A DNA stretch of 64,000 bases, taken from NCBI RefSeq assembly GCF_000220395.1, contig NW_004085897.1, positions 1 through 64,000 on the forward strand, in the 5' to 3' direction. The stretch's first letter is position 1, and the number at the start of each line of letters is the position of its first letter. The notes below the pieces were generated by a model that was not told where the DNA came from, did not search any database, and saw only the letters and a program-made list of their open reading frames with translations. This DNA comes from Ichthyophthirius multifiliis (taxonomy: Eukaryota > Ciliophora > Oligohymenophorea > Hymenostomatida). Both the position numbers and the translations under genes were made by a program. This document shows positions 1-12,946 of this stretch, in pieces.

Positions 1-37
<37 letters not shown>

Positions 38-1379
38 ATATTTATTATATATAATTAAAAATGTAAATTTTATTTAAATATCATTTTTTTCTTATATTAG
101 AAATGTAAAAAATAAATGATAAAAATTTATAATTTTTATATAAGATTTTTTTTAATAAATATTATATAATAATTAAATAAAATTAATAGAAACATAAATT
201 ATAAAATTTTTATCTTAATAACATATTTAAATCCAAAATATTATTAAAAACTAATGTTTTAAAAATAAATAATATAATAATATATATTTAATATATTATC
301 TTAAATTATACTAAAAAAACTATAAAAATCATAAATAAATAAAATATATTTTTTCTTAATATCAATTAGTTAAGTAAAATAAAATTGAAAATCTAATACA
401 TCTTCTTAAAAAAAAACAAATAAAATACATTAAATAAATATTTATAATAAAATTATTTAAACATGTTTTTATATATAAAAGATAATATATTAATATAAAT
501 TGAATATATTTAATATATAAAAACTTTAATACTTAAAAAACACAATTTAAAAGTAAGTTATTCTAAAAAATAAAAATTATTTGAATTCTATTTTTTATAA
601 GATTTAATTTGAATCCTTGTAATAATTAGAAAAAAAATGCTAAAGTTATCATGAATATAATTTTTGTTTTTGTTTTTAATTAAAGGTGTTAGATAAATAT
701 ATATATTATTAAGCAAAAGATTGATATTTAAATAAAAATAATAAATAAAAAAATAATATAAAATAAATAATTATTAAATAAAAAAAATCTATTACAAAAT
801 AAAACAGAAAATCATATAAAAAACAAAAAATATAAAAAAAAATTCTAAAAAAAATAAATATAAAAAAAATAGTAAAATAATTCTAAAATAATACATATTA
901 ACTAATAAAATAAAATATATTATTATTATTTATTTTAAAAATTTTAATAAAAATAAATTAGTATATTTTATAATAGGATAATTATAAAAATAAATATATA
1001 TAAATTAAAATATCTATAAATATATATATTTATTAATATATATATAAATATATCATTATATATATATATACATATATATCATTTTTATTGTTTTATTATT
1101 TAATTTTTTTTAATAAAACCAACTCCATATTTAACATTTGATATTTTCTTATATATTTCTTATTAATTATTAATATTTTAATTTCCACATTAATTTGTTT
1201 ATTTTCTTTGTAATTGGATATTTTTTTTAATCATTATTTGATTAATAATTTTTTATTAATTAATAATCTTATCAAGGTTATTATGTGTAAAAAAATGTTT
1301 ATAAATTTTTAACTTATCAAAATAATTTAAATTATTTTCTTAATTTTAATTCTATGATAAGCTCATTTTTGATTATAGT
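1..1379. other. A/T-rich non-coding stretch
   Basis: The stretch opens with a (TA)n run at 1-32 and stays almost pure A/T. I see no codon structure, RNA gene or conserved motif on either strand. It lies downstream of the K+ channel locus on the minus strand and may hold its 3' untranslated region and terminator. The opening run is not a ciliate telomere, because no G4T2-type repeat is present. Confidence 0.6.
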
Positions 1380-2733
1380 TCATTTACAGCATTTTTAAAA
1401 TGTTATTCTATATTATTTTACACCATTTAAACTACCTAATCTTAAATTTTTTCTGATTAATTAAGCAATACTATTTGACTTGATTCTCTATAAAGATGAT
1501 TTTTTTAATATTTTATCTTTTTTAATTAACTCTGAGTATAAAAGTTTCATATAACTTAATGTATTAATTGAAAATGTATTTTTTTTAATTTAATAAACAA
1601 CAAAAATATTGATATATACAAAAAATAAAATAAATATAAAAAAAAAAATACAAAGAAAGCCTCCTTTAAATTTTATTTTTCTTTGAAATAAAATTCTTTC
1701 TTGAAATTCGGAATAATTTTTTTTAAAACTAAAAATTATTTATTTGGATTATAATGTGAATTATTACAAAATTAAGCTTAATGTTCATTTTAATTACACA
1801 AATAACATTTAAATTTAATATCACTTATATCTCTTTAGAATATTATTTTTTCTTTAATCTATTAATATTTTTCGAAATCAATTTAATTTTGTTTTATAAT
1901 ATCTATAAAGTCCTTCCTTGAAATTTTATATAAAGTAGACAATTTTACACTTCTTGCAGAAGCCGATCTAGCAAGTCCTGTAAAAAATGAAATTTCTCCG
2001 AAAATTTGATTCGGTCCGAGTGCTTTTACAAACCCTCCATTGTTATTTTATGATAATGTATTATAAAAAATTTCTATAATACCATTTTCAATAAAATAAA
2101 TAGACGAATCATCATAATATTCATTTTTAAAAATTATTTCATTTGGAGAAACTAGAACATCCTTCATTATATAAATCATTCTATATAAGGTTTTTTAGTA
2201 AAAGTTTTATTTAAAAATATTACAATTATTTATAATTTTAGAATTTATTTCCTTTGTTATTTCCTCTTATAGTTTATTAGATAATTTGTATAATAATTTA
2301 TATCTTCATTTTCTTTATCTCTATTTTTCTATTCTTAAGATAAAAATTGTAAATAATTTATAACACGACTTTTAAATTCTTAATTAACTCCTTTAGGATT
2401 TAAATATCTATTTAAAAAAAAAATATTAAATATATATAAATAAATAGAAATAATATTTTGATTATTCTATTTATTTACCTATTTAAAGTATTTATATTAT
2501 CATTTAATTCTAATGATTATTTGTAAATTTCTTATAATATTTCCAATATTATTTATTGAATATGCAAATAAACAACTCATTAGTATCATATTTATAGTTG
2601 CATATAATATTTCGTAAGTATTTGTAGGCACAATATCCCGATATCCAACTATTTTTTCAAAAAAACAAATAAATTAATACTAATTAAAAATATTAAAAAA
2701 TTAATAACTAAAAACTAAATATATAAATATATA

Positions 2734-2774
<41 letters not shown>

Positions 2775-4213
2775 TTATTTATTAACTAGTAGTCTTAGTG
2801 GTTATTCACCAATAAAATGAATAAATATATTAATCAAACCAATATGAATTTATTATACTAATTTTTTACATCCATGTTTTTTAAAAATACTTTGTTTTCC
2901 TAAAATTGCAATTTAGTGCCATCCAATACATGCTTTTTTTATTTATTAAATTAATAAATACATATAAAATACTTATAATTATATTAATTTATAAATTTAC
3001 ATTTATGAGCCACAATTATAACTAATATTAATTATTCAAATAATTAAACTAAATGCTTCATTTAATTCAAAAAATTAATTAAGCTCAAAATTTCGTTTTT
3101 TTAGATTAAATGCTTAAAAACTTTACTAAATGTACTGTATTATATAAATATTCAATATAAGTGTTTTACTAATTTTTCTACTTTAAGTTATGTGTGTTAA
3201 TACTTTTTAAAGTAATTAAAATAATTACGATTGAGTCTAATATAAAAAAAGACTTTAAATATTTATTAAAAATCTAATATCTCTAAGTAATAACTGAATC
3301 TTTTTCATAAAAAGCACTATTAAAAGTAATTAAAATATCAAATATAGTTAAAAATAAAAAAAATATCATTGCAAAATTACTATATATGGTATCTTAATTA
3401 TTATTATAAAAACATACTTTAATCGAATATGAATATAAAAAAACAAAAGCTAATATTAAATAGAAAGAATTCCATATAATTGTAAATTTATCCGTAGGAT
3501 AAAAAACTTTAAATTTAAAAGTAATTTTATATTTTTTAAAGAGTTGGTTTATTTATAATTCTATTTTGCTAACGTATTAATCTTTTACATAAATATATAT
3601 CAAATCATTTATCATTTCAAATTCGTTTTATTTTAGAACTTTAATATTTCTCGTTTTATATTTATTTAATAATTTATTTATAAATTTAGATACATTTTGT
3701 TATTTTATTCGCTATTTTATAATTAAAATATTCTATGAATTTCCTGAATTTCAAAAATGCTGACTAAATTTTTCATTTATTATTTTTATATTGATTATTA
3801 TTATAAATTTTTTTACTATTATTAGCTTAATTATTTTATTCACTATTAAAGTTAATATTATTATTGTTATTCTTTAATGAGTTTTTTAGATGACTTTAAT
3901 AATGTTGGTGATAAATATTTTGAAGTAAAAGATAATTAATTTATAAAAATATTCTACCTTTTTTTATAAAAATTTGGCGAATTAACAACACTTTATTATT
4001 TAATAAGTAAATTATTATTTAATAGACTATCGAAATAAATATTCTAAAATGATTCTATATCAAATATTTAACTATTTTTTTAAATTAATTTCTCGATATT
4101 ATCAAATATTACATTTTCTTTCGAATAATCTAAATTAACTTATTCTTGACCAAATTTAAGTTATTATGTTTAAAAAAAATAATCTCTTTAGGATTGAATT
4201 GGAAATTATTCAT
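1380..4213 (-). pseudogene. Decayed K+ channel with cyclic-nucleotide-binding domain
   Basis: Homologs are plasma-membrane channels with six membrane segments, a pore loop and a C-terminal cyclic-nucleotide-binding domain (CNBD), expanded in ciliates. In order I read an N-rich start (ATG at 4213), S1-S3 with FYEKD and FILDSIVII, an S5-like LVQLFEQLILVIIVAH, the pore, an S6 with FAYSINNIG, the CNBD with FGEISFFTGLARSASARS, and a Cys/His tail CYLCNQNEHQAQFC. Introns are 3000-2933 and 2786-2649, with others near 2400 and 1640. Damage: the pore helix reads YIYSFYW then TGA (2806-2808), then ITTKTT, where Ser and Met are usual; the filter is GYRD instead of GYGD; one base appears missing at the A6 run near 2877-2882, near 2530 (after SINNIG) and near 2300. 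Outside these points the frame is open and well conserved, so decay is recent or part of the damage is sequence error. A functional non-K+ channel is less likely because of the in-frame TGA. Confidence 0.72.
2649..2786 (-). other. Intron of K+ channel locus, (TA)n-rich
   Basis: GTTAAT...AAATAG intron of 138 nt that splits the pore between ITTKTT and GYRD. It holds a long (TA)n run at about 2739-2770. Splicing restores the frame across the filter, which supports the boundaries. Confidence 0.65.
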
Positions 4214-4416
4214 TAAGTTAAATTTAATAATTAATAATGGAATTTATATTTATATTATTATTCATATTTATTTTAAAAAAATTATAAAAATATTTAATAT
4301 TAATTTATTAAGATAATATAAAATATCAAAAAATGATAAAACCTTAAAGAAAAAAAATATTAAAATATAATTTAAAAAAATAAAATAAAACAAAAATATT
4401 AAATAAAATATGAAAA

Positions 4417-4454
<38 letters not shown>

Positions 4455-5508
4455 TATTTATATTAATATATTTATCATATTTTTTTTTATATTAATCACC
4501 TTAATTATTATTTTTATTTATATATTATTTTATATAAATATTTTTAATAATTTAGAAAAAAATTTATTATATTTAATAAAATTATTTTATTATTTATCAA
4601 TAGATTTTTATTTTTAAATATATAAAATTATTTTAAATAGTCTATCAAAAATTTTATAATTTAATTTTATTATTAATATAAATATTAAGTTATATATTTA
4701 AAAAATTTTTTTTAAACAAATTTATATAATTTTATATTTATTAATATTTTTTTTAATATATATTTATTTATATTTATTAGATTTTTAATTTATAATTGTC
4801 ATAATTTAAATAGATTTTTTTTATATTAAAAATACATTTAAATTAAATTTTTTATTAAAATATATGTATTAAATAATTTATATATTAAACAATTATTAAT
4901 TTATTAATAATAATATTATATATTTTTTTTTTATAATATTTATCATTAATTTATTATATTTAATGCTTAATATAATAAAATTATTTATATTAATTATTTA
5001 TATTTTTACGTTATAACTTTTTATCATTTTTATATTTGTCCTGAAATATAAATTTTATTTTTAATATTTTTAAACACATAAATTTAATTTTTTTAGTAAT
5101 ATATAATAATATAATTTATTTTTATTCAAAAATTTTTATTACAATATATGTATTCATTTCTTTTATTATTTTTATTTTTATTTTTTTATTTTCTTATTTT
5201 TTTAATTTATTAACTTTTTTCTCCATTCTTAAATAAAATTAATAATACATTGATATATTTTTTTAAAAAATATAAAATATTATATAAAATAATATAAATA
5301 ATAATAATAAAGATTAATTTAAATTTAAATTTATTTTATTTTTTAAAAAAAAATAAAATTGTTTTTAATTTCAAATGCAAATATTATTACAAAAGTAGAA
5401 AATAATTATTTATCTGTATATATTTGTAAATACGAATTTTTTTATATTATATTAAACATTTAAAATTAATTGTAATAACCATAATCATAATAAAAAAAAT
5501 AACTTTTG
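4214..5508. other. Divergent intergenic region, A/T-rich
   Basis: The spacer lies between the start of the K+ channel locus (minus) and the start of the B-box gene (plus), so it should hold both promoters. A (TTA)n microsatellite sits at about 4422-4452. I see no gene and no recognisable promoter element against the A/T background. Confidence 0.55.
4422..4452. repeat. (TTA)n microsatellite
   Basis: About ten uninterrupted TTA units in non-coding DNA between two divergent genes. Confidence 0.9.
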
Positions 5509-7637
5509 ATGAATATTTCATTAGAAACAATTTTACCAATAAAAAGTCAATGTTTTACATGTAAATTGCACAATAAACCTTTATTATTTCTCTGCACAAA
5601 TGATGAATGTCAATTTGGCTATCAATTAGCTTGTACTTCTTGTTCTGATGACTCTCATAAGAAGCACCAAGAACAAGTAATAAATTTAAGTGACTTTATT
5701 GCCGATATAAATAACTAAGTAAATGAGAAATTCGATGATAGTTTTTAAGTTTAATAAAATATATAAAACTTAGCGACTTAAATCAGTAATAATTTTAGTT
5801 TATTTAAACAAAAATTGATCATATATTTTGAATAAAGGGACTAAGCTTAAAAATACTTTAAAGATTTTTACGATCAAAATAGTTTATAATTAAAAGAAAT
5901 TTAACAAAATATTATAGATTTTTTAAGATTTTCTTGCGGATAAAATAGTATAGAAAAGTTTAATTCTTAGTTGCTAAATTTAAAAAAATGCAAAAAATAA
6001 TTAAATGATTTAAAATTGATATAATTAAAAAAACATTACAAAAAAATTATTGATGAATAATAATCTTTATCAAAACTATTTGATGTTTTCAATTAAATTA
6101 TTAAAAATTAAAAATTAGATTAAGAAGAAATTACAAAATAACCAATTTATAACTCAATTAAAAGTGAGGGATTTCTAGTCGAATAAATATAAAAAAATAT
6201 TATTAAAATAAGCGAATTGTTTAAACAATTAAAAGACTAATCTAAAAGAAAGGAATTTATAAATTTTATATAATGGAATTCTGAAACTAGAGAATTAAAA
6301 TATTGTAAATTTTATATTATATAAAAATTTGTATGGTAAACAAATAACTAAATTAAAATAAATTTTATTATATATATTATAATTTATTATTTTAAAAATA
6401 ATTATTTAAAAATTTAATAAAATATTTTTTTATTATAATAACAGAAAAAGATAATAAAGACAAAGGAGGGGAACATTTTTATGTATCATTTTCATTAAGT
6501 TTAAATAATTTAGAATAATTTCATGAAAACTTCATTTCAAAAGAATTTCTATAACATATTTTGAATATTTTAAAAATCGAAGCTCCTAAAATGCACTTAA
6601 AAAAAAATTAAGAAAGAAATAAAATGGAATCAAATGGAAATAAAAGAAAATATTTTAGATTTCATCCTAAGATAGACATTGATATAAATTAAGAATATAG
6701 AAAATTCGAAGTAGAAAAAATCAAGAAAAATTATTAGGAAAATAATGTTCTAATTCAAGGAATTCTAAACGATTTTAAAAACTCAAACTATGTAGAAAGT
6801 TAAGAATTAAATATATAAAAAGATTAAAGTATAAATGAAAATAATAATTAATAATTTTAATTTAATTTTTTATAAAATGTAAATAATTAAACTATAAATA
6901 AATAAAATTAAAGTAATTATATAAATTCTGAAAAAGATATAAATTTAAAAATTGAAAAAACTATAAAAATAAACGACTAATAAATTAATAACACAAATAA
7001 TAATAATCAATTTTAATTATAGTAAAATTAAATTTTCGAAAAAAATAATGAAAATAATTTATATCAATAATATTATTAAAATGCAAAAAATATACCTGAT
7101 GTTAAAATTATATAACCGTTCTCATAAATTAAATATATGTAATAAAATCATGAATATTTTCAATAATAATAACCATTATATCCATAATAATATATGAATA
7201 CTTTAATATATGGAAATTCAACCCCAATTTAATTTTAATAAGGTGTTTATTTATAGTATGCTCTTTAGAGCTAATAATAATTATAATATATTCCTCATTA
7301 AAAATAATAAGGATAACAATTATAATAATAATATTTAAATGAAAAATATACATAATTATAAAATCAATAATATTAAAATAATAATAATATTTAAAATATT
7401 ACAAATGGTAATAATAAAAATTTAAAAATTATAATTAATAATGAAAGTAATTTATTCAGTGAAAATAGTTCACCAAAATAAAGTATTAATATTGGAAAAA
7501 ACGTATTTTCTTAAAATATTAAAAGATAATAAATATATTAAAAATCAGAAAATTAAAATGATACAAACAAAAGCTACATAGAAGAATATTAAGAAAAAAT
7601 AAAAAAAATTAAACATAATATTAAATAAGAATTTTGA
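5509..7637 (+). CDS. B-box-like zinc finger, coiled-coil, Gln-rich protein
   Basis: Two exons, 5509-6304 and 6445-7637, give 662 residues; the phase-1 GTAAAT..ACAG intron restores the frame exactly. Residues about 14-55 hold a B-box-like zinc module: CFTCKLHNKPLLFLC, then a second Cys and LACTSCSDDSHKKHQ. Proteins with such modules usually use them for protein-protein contacts, often ahead of a coiled coil as here (about residues 60-270, rich in K, E, Q, I and L). The last third is very Gln/Asn-rich and probably disordered. A RING domain is not seen, so ubiquitin-ligase activity is not supported. ATG at 5509 is the first in the frame and directly precedes the zinc module. Stop TGA at 7635. 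Confidence 0.8.
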
Positions 7638-9440
7638 AAATTAATAATCAATAAAAAAAATATGAGTTTTATTAAAATATATATATTTTTTTACATTTTC
7701 ATAAATAAATATTAAAATAAATAATCTTAATAATATAATATAATATTTAAATATTATTAATACAAAAAAATTTATAATAAGTATCATTACATATAATAAA
7801 AATTATTTATATATAAATTATTAATATTATTATTTAAAAATTATTAAAATATATATTTATATTAATAATTATTTAATCTTTTTAGTTATTTTTTATTTTA
7901 GTTTTAAAAAATTATATTATTTTTTATCTTATAATGTTATATTTAAATTAAAGAATGATATTTCATATTATTTATATATTTATAATATTTTCTTATTTAT
8001 AAGATATTTATAACAAGAAATTTTTTAAGCAATATATTTTATATACTTTTATATTTATTTATAATTTTATTCAAATTTGTAATATTTATTTAGTTTATTA
8101 TTTTACTTTTTTTCGTTTTACTTTTTACTTCATATAGATAATACTTTATAAAACTTTTAGTCACATTTTCCATATTATTAAAATAATTTATTATGCATAA
8201 ATATTAATAATATAAGAATATACAATTTATAAAGATATGGAGATCTATATATTTTTTAAATAATAAATATAATTATGAAAATAAAGATTAATAAATAATT
8301 TTATTTCTAATGTAAAATAATAAATAATTTAATTTTTCTATAAATTAGTATTTTATTTAATAAAATAATATAATTTTTTTTTTTTAAATAAATTAAGTGT
8401 ATTATTTTATGAATATTTTTTTTATTTATTTTATATAAAAAAAATGTTTTTACAATTTTTATAATATAAAATAAGTATAAAAATATATTTAAATTTTTGA
8501 ATATATAATATAATTAATTATTATAAAAATAATATATCAATAATTATTCTTATTTATAAAGAAAATAATCAAATAACTATTTTTTGTATAAGAAATATTC
8601 ATTTTTAATTTATTTATTTTATTATAAATGTTTAAAATTTCGAAATAAATTTAAAAGACTATAAATTTTAGTTTAAAAAATATTAATATAAAATATATAA
8701 AAATATATATATGTATTTATATATTTGTATATATATATAAGTTAATAAAATAATCTCTAAGTTTTTGCTGATCAATGATAAGTTAAAAAAAATAAAAATA
8801 AAATAATCAAAATATCTATACCTTAAACATAAAGAGGCATTAAGATTGAAAGAATTATAATATTTTTTTTATTCAATAATAAAAAATAATTTTATTTGAT
8901 ATAAATTTTTTATTTTAAAAACTAAAATAAGGATTTGGTTAATAACATTAGCATTAAATATAAATATAATTATTTTATTTTAAAATTATTTTCATATAAT
9001 TTTAAAATTAAGTTTTATTTTTATTAAAATTTCTATTATTTTATGTTTAAAATAAATATTAATTTTAAAGTAATAATTTTCTTTTATTTTATATATTAAA
9101 ATTTATTAAATTACATAAATAAAATACATATATAATTGTTTACTTTTAATTTTAAAATTTTATTCTCAAAAATAAAGAATTATTAATAAAATAAAATTCT
9201 TAAAAAAATATATATATATATTAAAATATAAAATTTATTAAAAAAATAGATATGAATTAATTTTTTTATTTATTTTAGTTTTATAAATTATAAAAATAAA
9301 TACAAAGAATAAAAATATTAACTATAAATAATATAAAATTAATCTTTTATTAAAAAAACTAAAACATAATTTTATATTAATATATAAAATTTAACAATTT
9401 TAATATTTAAAATAACACTATTATTAAAAATTCAATACCA
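7638..9440. other. Long A/T-rich intergenic region
   Basis: About 1.8 kb between two plus-strand genes with no codon structure in either direction. Two slightly less A/T-rich patches lie near 8755-8785 and 8820-8855; neither can be assigned. Confidence 0.55.
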
Positions 9441-10889
9441 ATGGATAACTAAGTAATAGAGCCTCCTTTATATTTTGCCGAAGACCATATTTTTGGTTTA
9501 AATTTTCATCCAAATAAAAATCTTTTATCATGTTCAATGGTAAATGGTTGGGTCAAAGTGTAAAAAATTTTTTAAAATAAACAAATTAATAATCAAAAAA
9601 AAAAAAAAAGAATGGAATATAATTCTGACGATGTAAAAGACGTATTAATTTTAAAGCATCATACATAATCTACTCGTTCATGCAATTTTTCTCCTAATGG
9701 TTTACGTAAAATAAAAATAATAAAATAAAAATAATTAAAAATAAAAATAATATAAAATAAAATAAAAATAGTATTATCATCAGGTTCTAAAGATAATTCA
9801 ATAGCAATAATAGATACTAATGGCTAAATAGTATTGCATTAAAAAAATGCTCATAAGTAAAAAATAAAAAACTAAAAAAAATAAATTAAACCTTAAAAAA
9901 AATAAAATAGAGAGCCAATAAACTTAGTATAATTCCTAAATGATGATGTATTAATAAGCGGAGATGACAATGGTACTATAAAAATTTGGGATTTAAAAAG
10001 TTCCTAATGCGTATATGAAGGTAAAGAATAAACAGAAACAATTACAGGAGTAACAGTTTCTTAAGACTTTAATTTTTTATTAACAACTTCGTAAAAATTA
10101 TATATATTACATAAAAAAATACACATATATATATATATATTATATAAATGCAGATTAGATGGATCTTTAAGTGTATATGATATTCGTAAAGCAAATAGTT
10201 CAAAAGATAAATTATATGCATTAAGTGATTGTATGGAGGAAGATTTAACTTCCATATGTTTAGTTAAAGATGGCAAATTTGTTGCTACTTCATCTTCTGA
10301 AGGCAATATTTTATTATTTAAATGGGATTGGTTCGGAGATTTTAAAGATAGGGTATTATTGAATACAGCATCAATTGATACGATGATTAAATTGGATGAA
10401 AATACGCTTATTACAGGAGGGGAAGACGGATTTGTGAGAGGAGTGAGTGTTTTTCCAAACAAGCAATTATAAATATTAGGAGAACATGAAGAAGATGACA
10501 ATTTCCCAATCACGAAAATCGCGTTGTCGCATTGTAAAAATATACTAGCATCGATTTCACATGATAACAGTATAAAATTTTATGATGTTTAACAATTTGT
10601 TAATAAAAGAATGAAAATTGGACAAAATACTTGGGAAGGATATGTTAGTGGCGATGAAAATGAAAGTAATAGTGTAATTGATGAGGAAAATAAAAGTAAG
10701 AAAGGAGGTAAGAATATAGAAGAAAATGATAGCGAATTTAGTGATATTGAAGAAGAAGATAATGATAATGATGATGAAAATGATTAAAAAAAAGATAAAA
10801 TAATTAATAAAAAATTAAGACTTTCTGATAAGGCTTTAAATAAAGTTAAATAAAAATAAAAAATTTAAAAGTTTTTTAATCATTTTTGA
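9441..10889 (+). CDS. WDR55: WD40 protein, WDR55/Jip5 type
   Basis: Four exons (9441-9705, 9772-9856, 9911-10090, 10154-10889) join in phase to 421 residues. WDR55/Jip5 proteins are nucleolar seven-bladed WD40 propellers linked to 60S ribosome production. Visible blades include FHPNKNLLSCSMVNGWVKV, LLLSSGSKDNSIAIID, VLISGDDNGTIKIWDLKS, DGSLSVYDIRK, FVATSSSEGNILLFKW, LITGGEDGFVRGVSVFP and ILASISHDNSIKFYDV. After the propeller comes an acidic tail and a basic end closing on KIQKFFNHF, which resembles the short FF-containing tail of WDR55/Jip5. The length matches the family (about 380-490 residues). The three introns are 66, 54 and 63 nt and almost pure A/T. The orthology rests on the order of blades plus the tail. 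Confidence 0.87.
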
Positions 10890-11224
10890 TTTGTGTGTTA
10901 TTTATTTGAATTTTAATGTTTATTTTTTATATATATAAATTTAGATTAAAAATATAAAAAAAATAAATTAAAATAATAATAAAATTTATAATATATAATA
11001 TATATATATATATATCTTTTTATATCTAAATTTAATATTTTAGAATCTTTTTTTTTTTTAATAATTCTTTAATATAATTTAATAAATAAATACATTTATT
11101 TGCTAATTTTAAATATACTTTTTATTATTAGCTATTTTTTAGTTTGCTTTTTATTTTATTTTTAATAATTTTTTTAATTTATTAAGAATAAAATAAAGTA
11201 TCAAAAAAAAAAAAAAAAAAAATT
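10890..11224. other. Intergenic A/T-rich spacer
   Basis: About 335 nt between the WDR55-like gene and the importin beta gene, with T-runs, A-runs and a short (TA)n. It presumably holds the terminator of the first and the promoter of the second; no element stands out. Confidence 0.55.
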
Positions 11225-12894
11225 ATGGAAATGCTTTAAATATTAAAATTATGTTTTAGTTCTTAAAACAATTAAGAAAGATAAAACGCCGAATAAGAAT
11301 TAATTTAATATTGTTTGAAATTTCCCTCATAGTTTTTCATTAATTTATTACAATAATTTAATAATGAATAAAATGACATTTTATTCAGACAATTTTCAGG
11401 AACATTAATATAGGCATCAATAAGAATTTAAGTTTTTTTTTTCTAAAAAATTAAATAAATAATATTTAATATATACATATATAAAAAGACTGAATAAAAT
11501 CAATTTCTTTGGAATCTAGTAGAAAATACATAGAGGGAATAAATTAAGATTTTTCTTTTATAAAATATGATTTCAAAAGAACCATTAATATAAAAAACAT
11601 GTGCAAATGTAAAAAAAAAAAACATATATATAATAAAAAAAATAGGTTATTTCATAAATATGTACTATAGAAATTCCCGAAAACAGATGGGTAAACCTAA
11701 TTTCAGACCTTTCAAATAGTACATAATAACAAATTGATATATAAATAAGAAAAGCTGCAATTTTAACACTAGGATAAATATGTGATAAATTCAAATTATA
11801 TAAACTAGGTAAAAAATAAATAAAAAAAAATCATTAAAAAAAAAAAAGGTAATATAATAAAAGATGAAGATAAAGAATAAATACTAACAGGTATATTATT
11901 AGGTTTAATGTAAAATCAAAACGATTTAGAAATAAAAAAAAACAGTTTAACAGCTTTAGGGGACTCTTTAGATTTTATGTAAGAAACAATTTTGAAAACT
12001 AAATAAATATCAGATTTATGTACAACCTAACTTTTTGAAACTTTAAAACACGAAAATATAGAAATTTAAAAAAAAGCTTTGTAAATAACAATAGATTATG
12101 TTAAAACAATATATACAATTCTTGAATTTTACATATAGCCCCTTTCTTAAATAATAGAACCTTTTTTAACTAATCCCAATGAAGAGTTAGCTTCTCCAGC
12201 AATCGAAATATGGACATCTTTAGCTACTGAATATATCGAAAGAAAAAAATTAAATAATAATGGCAAAGAATAATTAAGAATAACAAAAAATTATATGAAT
12301 AATGTAAATTTCATATGTTTAAATAATTATCATTTAAATCTAATTTAAGTACTTTTGACAGATTTATTAATCCCGAACGAAAATATATAAGAAAGCGCAT
12401 TAAAAGCTCTTTCCAGTATTGTCGAAATTGTAGGAGATTCATGTTTTTAATTATTTTAATGTTTCATTAATAATACAATTACTAGTGAAAATTTAATTTA
12501 TAGAAAAAGTGCTATTTTAGCTTTAGAATGTGTCCTATAAGGAATTAGTGAAGAGGAAATTTCAAAAGCAATTAATAATAGCCTTCCCTTCTATTTAGAA
12601 TAATTTAATGATTAAAATAAAGTAATAAGGGAAGAAACAGCAAAATTATTCAATAAAATAGCTGAGTTTCAACCATAATGTTTACTTTTAAGAGAAGATC
12701 TAGAAAATATACTTAATGTAATATGTAGAGGGTTAAAGGATAGCCTAGAAATAGCAATAAATATATGCTAAATGTTAAGTTTTTTAGCTGAAAATATAAT
12801 TATATATAATAATTCAAGTATTTATTAACATATAGATTAAATAATTTAAATTTTAATTGAAACAAGTATAAATTAAAATATATAAAAAATTAAA

Positions 12895-12946
<52 letters not shown>

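Noticed and set aside
1-32. Terminal-looking repeat at the window edge
   Set aside because: It is a (TA)n run like many inside the window. Ciliate macronuclear telomeres are G/C-containing (CCCCAA or similar), so this is not a chromosome end.
5506-5718. Apparent 70-residue ORF ending at TAA
   Set aside because: TAA is read as Gln here; the frame continues to 6304 and splices to a second exon. The same holds for other short standard-code ORFs in real genes (for example 18973-19161 and 37954-38310).
8750-8860. Possible box C/D-like small RNA (CTGATCAATGATAAG and nearby less A/T-rich patch)
   Set aside because: Only one pair of box-like motifs in the wrong order, no terminal stem, and no clear guide region.
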